64,000 bases of DNA. Source: Siderastrea siderea (Eukaryota > Cnidaria > Anthozoa > Scleractinia > Rhizangiidae). The translations under genes and the position numbers were made by a program. The stretch covers positions 63,255,899 to 63,319,898 of the forward strand of contig OZ034968.1 in NCBI GenBank assembly GCA_964030785.1. The letters are read 5' to 3'. Positions 60,601 through 64,000 of this stretch are shown piece after piece; the first letter of the stretch is position 1, and every line of letters starts with the position of its first letter. The notes beneath the pieces were generated by a model, which saw only the letters and a program-made list of their open reading frames with translations, was not told the origin of the DNA and made no database searches.

Positions 60601-62194
60601 CCATGATTGTTTGAAGGGTTGAAGGGATGTTAATTTCAGCGAAGTCTGAATTGGTAAGTTCTGCGCATGTGTGCATAATTAGGTGCAACGAGAGGAGCCT
60701 AGGGACTGCAGCAAGAATTTTAATGCAATTTAAATGTGATTTTCCAACGAAATCAGTGGTGGCGCAATGGATAAGATGACAGACTGGTAAGTTAGTAATA
60801 TCCAAAGGTACGTGGTTCAAATCCTAGTAGGTACGGTGTAAAAAAAGAAAAAAAAAGGAATGTACCATGGTGTGTGGCTTCTGAGAAGGTAATCTGAGGT
60901 AAGTACAAGTGGAAGGATAGGAGGAAGGATAGGGAAATGAGGCAAGCATAGGGAAAAAGTAATTCAAGCAGGAATGAGACTTTTTGCTTTAAAACTTTCT
61001 TTTTATTAATTTTTTTTAATAATTAATCATCCCCCCAAAAAATACCATGCCCCTTTTTTTTATCCACACCCCAAATAAATTAAATCCCTTTTTAGAATGT
61101 TAGATAAATGGGACTGGTTTAAAATATTTTGTACCAGTTCAATATATTCTGTACCAGTTCAGAAAAAATTGTACCAAAGGAAAAAATTGAACTACAACAG
61201 GTACACTACTGAGCTAAAGGATCCACATCATCTCCAAACTGAGAAAACTGTAATAGTATATTGTTTTCTTTTCCGGATTAGGCAACCAAAACGTGTCCTA
61301 AGTATCGACATTGTTAATAACTGGTGGGTTTGGTGTCTTTGATACCTCCATAGCATAGCTTTGATTTGTTACTTATACCGGTCTATTTGATGGGTAAAAA
61401 GTGACAACTTTTAACACTTTTGGCCACCCTAGATGCATTGATAGTCACTAAAGAGGAGAAAAATTTCACGTCAGGCTGTCATTCCACCCCCCCCCCCCCT
61501 CTCTCTCTCACACTTGAGCGATCGAGTAAGCCCCCCACTTTAAAATTGGTCGCGCGGTTCCTGTTGAGTGAAATTTTGGTTTGACGACATCAATGAAATT
61601 AATTTGGATATGGAAAAATCATTCACATGGCAAACATTCTTAGGGGTAATCCTGATCATTGGGGTGAATGGATCTTTATCCAACTTTTTTTAAATCAATG
61701 CACAGACTAAAATGCAGCTGTTACAAGGTCTTCTCTGATTTGCTGAGAAAACAATAGAACAAACAACAGAACAATGGACCCTAGCCCTGAAATCAATAGA
61801 GCTGCGTGTTACCAAGGTCCAATGAAATTAGAGGTTGTTAATAGCTGTGACCTATCTGACTAAAACTACTTAGACTAGAAGCTTACTTTTTCGTAGAGGC
61901 TGAGTTAACAGAGAATAATTCTAGGGAAAATGGATTGTTTTCCTCCAAAACTGTGATCTATTAACCACAAAAATGCCATGTTTGTGTTTACTCGAGGACT
62001 AGGGTCTTTGCTGGTGAATCATAAAAATTCTTTTAAAAACCACTCGTTTGAGCGGTATTTTGATACACTGAAGTCAGTATGAAATAGCTGAATTTCTCAC
62101 CTGAAAGGACTAAATCTGGACCTAAAAACTCCACACTCGTCACTGGAGAAGTTAAATGGCTCTTTTCCCATTTCCAGTCGTGTGCAATTGCCAT
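30187..62194 (-). CDS. WDR6: WD repeat-containing protein 6, tRNA (Nm34) methyltransferase cofactor
   Basis: WDR6 partners FTSJ1 for 2'-O-methylation of tRNA position 34. Coding exons in order: 62101-62194, 49909-50004, 49649-49740, one unlocated exon, 46699-46881, 45830-46248, 43105-43354, 42269-42471, 40254-40588, 38692-38850, 38139-38216, 37132-37230, 36413-36514, 35909-35972, 35209-35268, 34650-35109, 32825-33627, 32124-32273, 31204-31289, 30747-30835, 30187-30256. Phases agree except between 49649 and 46881, where an exon of 3n+2 bases must be missing from my model. About 1,300 residues (human 1,121). Human-like blocks include LTGHEGVIFSL, GHAARVWDAKLLE, LLPPSKQRW with VVCGDRKGSLHLFDP, SAGRDGVYRQL, CGGAHRVWDLAL, HGHISSVRALSV, AGCSDGFVRIF, KRCVLTVSHVTD and VDQRLALWEV. 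The extra length is mostly an unstructured insert of roughly 160 residues in exon 32825-33627. The exon 35109 acceptor could instead be slightly upstream. Confidence 0.93.
31395..31620. repeat. SINE copy (same family as 34105-34325)
   Basis: Shares GGGATGCTAGTCCATC, a GGGTTACCCCCAGCAG segment and GTACACCTAGGTGGAGAG with the copy at 34105. It lies in a WDR6 intron; no clear tRNA head is left in this copy. Confidence 0.7.
32020..32057. repeat. (CAA)n microsatellite
   Basis: Tandem CAA units in a WDR6 intron, ending in degenerate GACGACAAC. Confidence 0.9.
34105..34325 (-). repeat. tRNA-derived SINE
   Basis: Read on the minus strand, a tRNA-like head carries a B-box-like GGTTCGAAGCC and the body contains CATCCCATCCAGGGGTGG ahead of a G-tract (a C-tract on the plus strand at 34111-34124). 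The head's acceptor pairing is poor, so it is a repeat, not a tRNA gene. Located in a WDR6 intron. Confidence 0.75.
35727..35815. repeat. (CAT)n microsatellite
   Basis: CAT triplets with a few CAC interruptions. Frames across it give poly-Asp, poly-Met or poly-Ile and are not genes. Confidence 0.95.
38046..38102. repeat. Small hairpin
   Basis: ATAGAAATTAA pairs with TTAATTTCTAT, flanking GGGGAAATTAATACCCC, which can also fold. It lies in the intron just beyond WDR6 exon 38139-38216. Confidence 0.6.
38976..39046. repeat. (TCTG)n microsatellite, left part
   Basis: Tetranucleotide TCTG repeats that stop at the left end of the element 39053-39853 and resume on its right. Confidence 0.95.
39053..39853. 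mobile_element. Non-autonomous inverted-repeat element inside a TCTG microsatellite
   Basis: Left end TTGTTTACCATTTAC is mirrored by GTAAATGGTAAACAA at the right. The internal ends share GGAAATT and TTTCC-rich motifs in inverted order. There is no coding sequence. TCTG-type repeats flank both sides. Confidence 0.75.
39856..40031. repeat. (TCTG)n-like microsatellite, right part
   Basis: Imperfect CTGT/TCTG tracts, including 39856-39890 and 39986-40031, continuing the repeat broken by the preceding element. Confidence 0.85.
40646..41246. repeat. 600 bp MITE-like element
   Basis: GGTAATTGTGAAGAA pairs with TTCTTCACAGTTACC at the other end. Next to the ends, CTGTTGGCCGACAG and CTGTCGGCCAACAG are inverted copies. 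Located directly after WDR6 exon 40254-40588, about 58 bp into the intron. Confidence 0.8.
42573..42780. repeat. Dispersed ~200 bp repeat, CTTAAAGGGTTAA-type family
   Basis: Runs from TTAACCCTTAAATCCCAACA through CCTTACTGGTCTCCATAGAC and AACATCAAGACA to GATCACTCCTGGGGCTTAAA. It has the block order of the other copies. Confidence 0.75.
44687..44890. repeat. Dispersed ~200 bp repeat, CTTAAAGGGTTAA-type family
   Basis: Opposite orientation to 42573. It contains CATTTAAGCCTCAGGAGTGA, TTCTCCTTACAGTATCAC, AATGATCATCAGACATG and GGAGAATATGCACGTGAATA. Confidence 0.75.
44887..45280. repeat. MITE in a WDR6 intron
   Basis: TTAAAGAGGCATAGTCAC pairs with GTGACTATGCCCCTTTAA. The interior is AT-rich and non-coding. 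It directly abuts the repeat ending at 44890. Confidence 0.85.
45318..45788. repeat. MITE with ~170 bp inverted arms
   Basis: GAAGGGCCCAGTGGAAAAAG is mirrored by CTTTTTCCACCGGGCCCTTC. Inner parts such as CACACAAGCTGGTTTTCATG and CATGAAAACCAGCCTGTGTG are nearly perfect inverted copies. The central loop is about 130 bp. It lies about 40 bp from WDR6 exon 45830-46248. Confidence 0.93.
46950..49082. mobile_element. Foldback-type transposable element with repeat-filled arms
   Basis: The ends TACGGTAGCCCACAACT and AGTTGTGGGCCACCGTA are inverted, and the homology runs inward for roughly 750 bp on each side. Just inside each end lies an array of about eleven units of about 20 bp (46980-47210: CACAGCAAATACAAATCGCT type; 48842-49060: the reverse). 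A second, degenerate GACTGCAG-rich repeat follows. AAAAAG flanks both sides (46944-46949 and 49083-49088) and may be the target duplication. ORFs in the arms only translate the repeats. A smaller MITE is nested in the centre. It lies in a WDR6 intron. Confidence 0.9.
47754..48003. repeat. MITE nested in the centre of the foldback element
   Basis: ACCCTGGGTACCAGAGG is mirrored by CTTCTGGCACCCAGGGT. Inner CGCGAGAAAAAAACGCTGAGCC has no ORF. The two arms of the host foldback element lie on either side. Confidence 0.8.
49346..49492. repeat. Hairpin MITE
   Basis: GGCCCCAGTTGTTCAAAAG pairs with CTTTTGAACAACTGGGGCC (CACCTTTTGAACAACTGG), and TGGATAGCGCTATCCAC occurs in both arms. Located about 160 bp beyond WDR6 exon 49649-49740. 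Confidence 0.95.
50113..50324. repeat. Dispersed ~200 bp repeat, CTTAAAGGGTTAA-type family
   Basis: Begins CCCTTTAAGACCTAACAGTG, contains AAGTGATCACCAAGGATAAG, then TAAGGAGAATATGCATTTAC, and ends GGGCTTACAAGGTTAA. Confidence 0.75.
50496..50607 (+). repeat. Three tandem ~39 bp units
   Basis: Each unit reads ACCCCGCTGTCAGGACGGGG followed by TCTAGTAATACCC and a T-run. The three copies differ at a few positions. A poly-T tract of about 25 bases follows. Confidence 0.9.
52820..52883 (-). pseudogene. Damaged tRNA-Thr-like copy
   Basis: On the minus strand the T-arm (GGGTTCGATTCCCGTTC) and the anticodon arm (GCACCGGTATCGCAG, anticodon GGT) are kept, but the D-arm is shortened and half of the 5' acceptor strand is missing. 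It is the mirror partner of 52953-53026. Confidence 0.8.
52953..53026 (+). tRNA. tRNA-Thr (GGT)-like, within a repeat
   Basis: A 74 nt sequence folds as a cloverleaf: the acceptor stem GGCTTGA/TCAAGCC is perfect, the T-arm ACGGG/CCCGT is perfect, the D stem GCTC/GAGT has one G-T pair, and the anticodon stem CTGCA/CGCAG has one A.C mismatch. The anticodon is GGT (Thr). The A box TAGCTCAGTTGG and B box GGTTCGATTCC are intact, and a T7 run four bases downstream could end Pol III transcription. Because it sits in a palindromic repeat family it may be a SINE head or pseudogene. Transcription cannot be judged from sequence. Confidence 0.6.
55016..55232 (-). repeat. SINE with a tRNA-Arg-like head
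   Basis: On the minus strand 55225-55152 looks like a tRNA with anticodon TCT, A box TAGCTCCGTTGG and B box GGTTCGAATCC. The acceptor ends do not pair (TGGAATC against GGGGGTCA), so it is not a working tRNA gene. The body continues to a CATACATAC tail near 55036. It lies in the broken array unit B. Confidence 0.85.
57589..57632. repeat. (AAT)n microsatellite
   Basis: Tandem ATA/AAT triplets at the edge of the higher-order array. The region 57640-58470 has no gene that I recognise. Confidence 0.95.
58780..58842 (+). repeat. Telomere-type (TTAGGG)n tract inside the Ginger-like element
   Basis: About six uninterrupted GGGTTA units (58795-58829) flanked by imperfect TTAGGG copies from about 58720 on. 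Animal telomeres, cnidarian ones included, use this unit; here it lies between the element's left terminal repeat and its integrase. Confidence 0.95.
59163..60820 (-). pseudogene. KRBA2-like integrase of the Ginger-like element, inactivated
   Basis: Three minus-strand reading segments follow each other: 60233-60820, 59439-60191 and 59163-59405. The first ends with the His half of an H2C2 zinc-binding motif (LAHQRTAHRGR); the Cys half (CTSCEPIC) lies in another frame just after 60233. The second holds the integrase core: the first Asp in LIEIDLMDFQ, then IITDNGGEFQNK, and the third acidic position lies in the TTQGLTERSN block, similar to KRBA2/SCAND3-type integrases. The third, a C-terminal domain with ADMVAVKIDKVD, follows after a single in-frame TAA at 59439. 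At least one frameshift and one stop show it is not functional. The 60755-60840 end resembles a tRNA-derived repeat in antisense, so the N-terminus may be foreign. Confidence 0.85.
61200..62100. other. WDR6 intron 1, distal part
   Basis: Between the Ginger-like element and WDR6 exon 1. There is a C-tract at 61489-61500 but no coding feature. Confidence 0.4.
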
Positions 62195-62300
62195 TATGCC
62201 TGTTTCTTCAAGGAAGCGAAGCCTTAAAACTTTCCTTCAAGAAAAGAACCCCTCGGCCGCCATTTTGGATCACTTTTTATTTCCCAGGTCCTCGCAGTCA
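62195..62300 (-). promoter_or_regulatory. WDR6 5' flank with a YY1-like motif
   Basis: The plus strand reads GCCGCCATTTTGG at 62256-62268, which on the gene strand is the YY1 consensus CAAAATGGCGGC, about 65 bp above the start codon. It would also give a very short uORF (MAAEGFFS, then stop) if it is within the leader. The motif is read from sequence; its use is inferred. Confidence 0.5.
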
Positions 62301-63169
62301 CTCGCGGCTTTGTCCCAGGGTTAAGTCCCAGGGCCCCACGACTTTCCACAGGTCTCCCAAGCTCTACGAGTGTCAAAATGTGCCACTTAGTAATGTAAGC
62401 GTCAGTGTCATGTAATTTTAATGTCGCGATGAAAACACTGGTTGTGTAATAGTGTAAATAACGATGGCCTGTATGGGGATATATAAACTAAAGTATTTTT
62501 AATAGGAGTTACAAATAAAAGAAGAAACTGATACAATAAAGATGCTTCACCTTGCTTCCGTGATTTATTTATAGTTGTTGTGTGGTGTTTTGGACATTTC
62601 AGCGCGATTCCAGAGGAATTTACTTTATTTGTTGTCCTCTGTATATCGGCAACAAATAATTTAAAACCCACTGGAATTCACAGGAAGATCTCTTTCGAAC
62701 ACAGGCTCGTAGTAAGACCCAAATGACGGTGGGGGCCGTGCGCATGGTGCACCTTAACTAAGGTTTCCCCCCCCCCTTCCCGGCTCCTGTGACTTGGAGG
62801 GAAGAGACGCCTTGTCTGGGATATCGTTTCCAGTAAATGCTTTCAGTTTTCTGTCTCCCCAACAAAATCATTTGCAGCATCTACAAGGCTCAGAGCAATT
62901 GTTCTTTCTTTGTGACCATCGCGTTCAAGTCCAAATGTGAGATCACGTGAGGAACGACTGGTGATAATATAGTTTGTCGCAAAGCCTTAAGGACGGACCT
63001 TTCTTTCCTCCTTGCCTTGTGACCATACGTCTCAGTACCAAGGCTGAAAACGATCGCTCGCTGACATAATATAATTCAAGTTCGAAAATTTCTGGGGCCG
63101 AGACCCCGGGTCCCTCCACCTGCTGTGGGCCTGGGACACCAACGAATCTACTCAAGAGCTTACAGAAAT
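62301..63169. other. Intergenic, no gene seen
   Basis: No domain-bearing ORF on either strand. A C-tract occurs at 62766-62777. Confidence 0.4.
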
Positions 63170-63328
63170 AGCCTGTTCCAGGCTCTCAGATAGTAGGGTC
63201 GGCGCGAACACAAGGGAAACGCGAAAATAATACGTGCGAGGGAGCCTGGGGAAAAAAGGCCGCGCGTTTTTTCACCCTCGTTTTCTCTTCGCCCTTTTCC
63301 CCACTATCTCGGAGCCTGGGACAGGCTA
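63170..63328. repeat. MITE with a direct target duplication
   Basis: AGCCTGTTCCAGGCTCTCAG is mirrored by CGGAGCCTGGGACAGGCT, and the element is flanked by TTACAGAAAT at 63160-63169 and 63329-63338. No ORF. From 63339 to 64000 nothing else can be supported. Confidence 0.85.
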
Positions 63329-64000
63329 TTACAGAAATAACCACAATTCCAAACAAAATTCCGTAGTTCCAAAAGTGTTTCTAGCTTTTAAAATGTTTTC
63401 AGGTCGGCCTTTTTTTAATAAAAATTTATTGATTGATCCGTACGAAATTCTGGCGTCTGAAGAGATTTCGTCCAATACAGTTTAACAGGTAATACGGTGA
63501 TCCAATATTGCCCCATATATACTAACCTGGTTATTTTTCCCCTGAATAATTTCCGGAAAATATCACAGGAGGAACAAAAAACTGCCCGTCTCTTCTACCG
63601 GAAAGGGTGTGGACCGTGCAGGTACCGACGTGGGAAAAGGCGCGCTTTATAACACATTCGTTCCTTATCTTATTCGTGCCTTATCATTTATTTTAGTTTT
63701 GAATATGAACTCATCCATTTCGTCATTGTCCCAGTTGTCACCTTTTGTTGCTAATCTTTCCTAAAATCCACCGTGATGCCTTTACCAGATCCCGTTCCGC
63801 GAAAAAAATTCTTGTGCTAAAATTTTCTTAATCATTAATGAGCGGGAATGCTTACAAGAAAAATTTGTGAAAATGTAAAGCATTATCTAACACATCTAAA
63901 TTATGCAGGTTTCGAACTTGGCAAGTTATTTCTTCAAATGCTTTGTTTGTTCGGTTCCTTGGCCGGTTTCAAAGACAAATGAATCCACTGAACGCGTTTT

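Larger units (their letters stand above)
58481..61199 (-). mobile_element. Ginger-like integrase DNA transposon
   Basis: Terminal inverted repeats of about 95 bp: TGTTGTAGTTCAATTTGCAC at the left and the inverted form ending TTGAACTACAACA at the right, with GGTACAATTTT and GGTACAAAATATTTT in both. GGTA flanks both sides (58477-58480 and 61200-61203) and fits a 4 bp target duplication. It encodes a minus-strand retrovirus-like integrase but has no reverse transcriptase, which is the Ginger pattern. The integrase is broken. It also contains a TTAGGG tract. Inserted in WDR6 intron 1. Confidence 0.85.

Noticed and set aside
60755..60840. tRNA-like sequence on the plus strand (TGGCGCAATGGAT and GGTTCAAATCC boxes)
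   Set aside because: No cloverleaf with paired acceptor stem could be drawn. Probably a decayed SINE head; not annotated as tRNA.
1..64000. A novel multi-gene defence or biosynthetic system
   Set aside because: All recognisable cellular genes are single, intron-rich orthologues of known animal genes; the rest is repeats and transposon remnants.

Overview
The window looks like a piece of a stony-coral-like (anthozoan cnidarian) nuclear genome. That assignment is an inference: the genes are intron-rich animal orthologues, most introns have GT/AG ends, the DNA is AT-rich, and short inverted-repeat elements are packed between and inside genes. No bacterial operon, CRISPR array or virus was seen.

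Five cellular genes can be reconstructed exon by exon. (1) SEPSECS, minus strand, 6241 down to 626 and running off the left edge: the enzyme that makes selenocysteinyl-tRNA. (2) A PWWP2-type chromatin reader, plus strand, 6576-8663, divergent from SEPSECS across 334 bp. (3) TUBD1 (delta-tubulin), minus strand, 18201-11975, two coding exons. (4) ZRANB1/Trabid, minus strand, 27400-21286, six coding exons, a K29/K33/K63-type ubiquitin hydrolase with three NZF fingers and an OTU domain. (5) WDR6, minus strand, 62194-30187, at least 20 coding exons plus one short exon not located, the partner of the tRNA 2'-O-methyltransferase FTSJ1. Two of the five act on tRNA (SEPSECS, WDR6); nothing suggests a functional cluster beyond that.

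Most of the rest is mobile DNA. TUBD1 intron 1 holds a tyrosine-recombinase retrotransposon of Ngaro type (12684-16562) with the diagnostic split direct repeats A1-ORFs-B1-A2-B2 and a gutted recombinase. WDR6 intron 1 (about 12 kb) holds a higher-order tandem array (about 50.6-57.5 kb), interrupted by a 3.1 kb terminal-inverted-repeat element and a SINE, followed by a Ginger-like integrase transposon (58481-61199) with a GGTA target duplication and an internal telomere-type TTAGGG tract. Another WDR6 intron contains a 2.1 kb foldback element (46950-49082) with arrays of about 20 bp units in its arms. A palindromic repeat family built from a tRNA-Thr(GGT)-like sequence occurs in three sizes (10790, 21892, 52747). 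At least 16 smaller MITE-like elements are listed.

No new multi-gene biological system was found. The most unusual material is structural: the palindromic tRNA family, the foldback element and the higher-order array.
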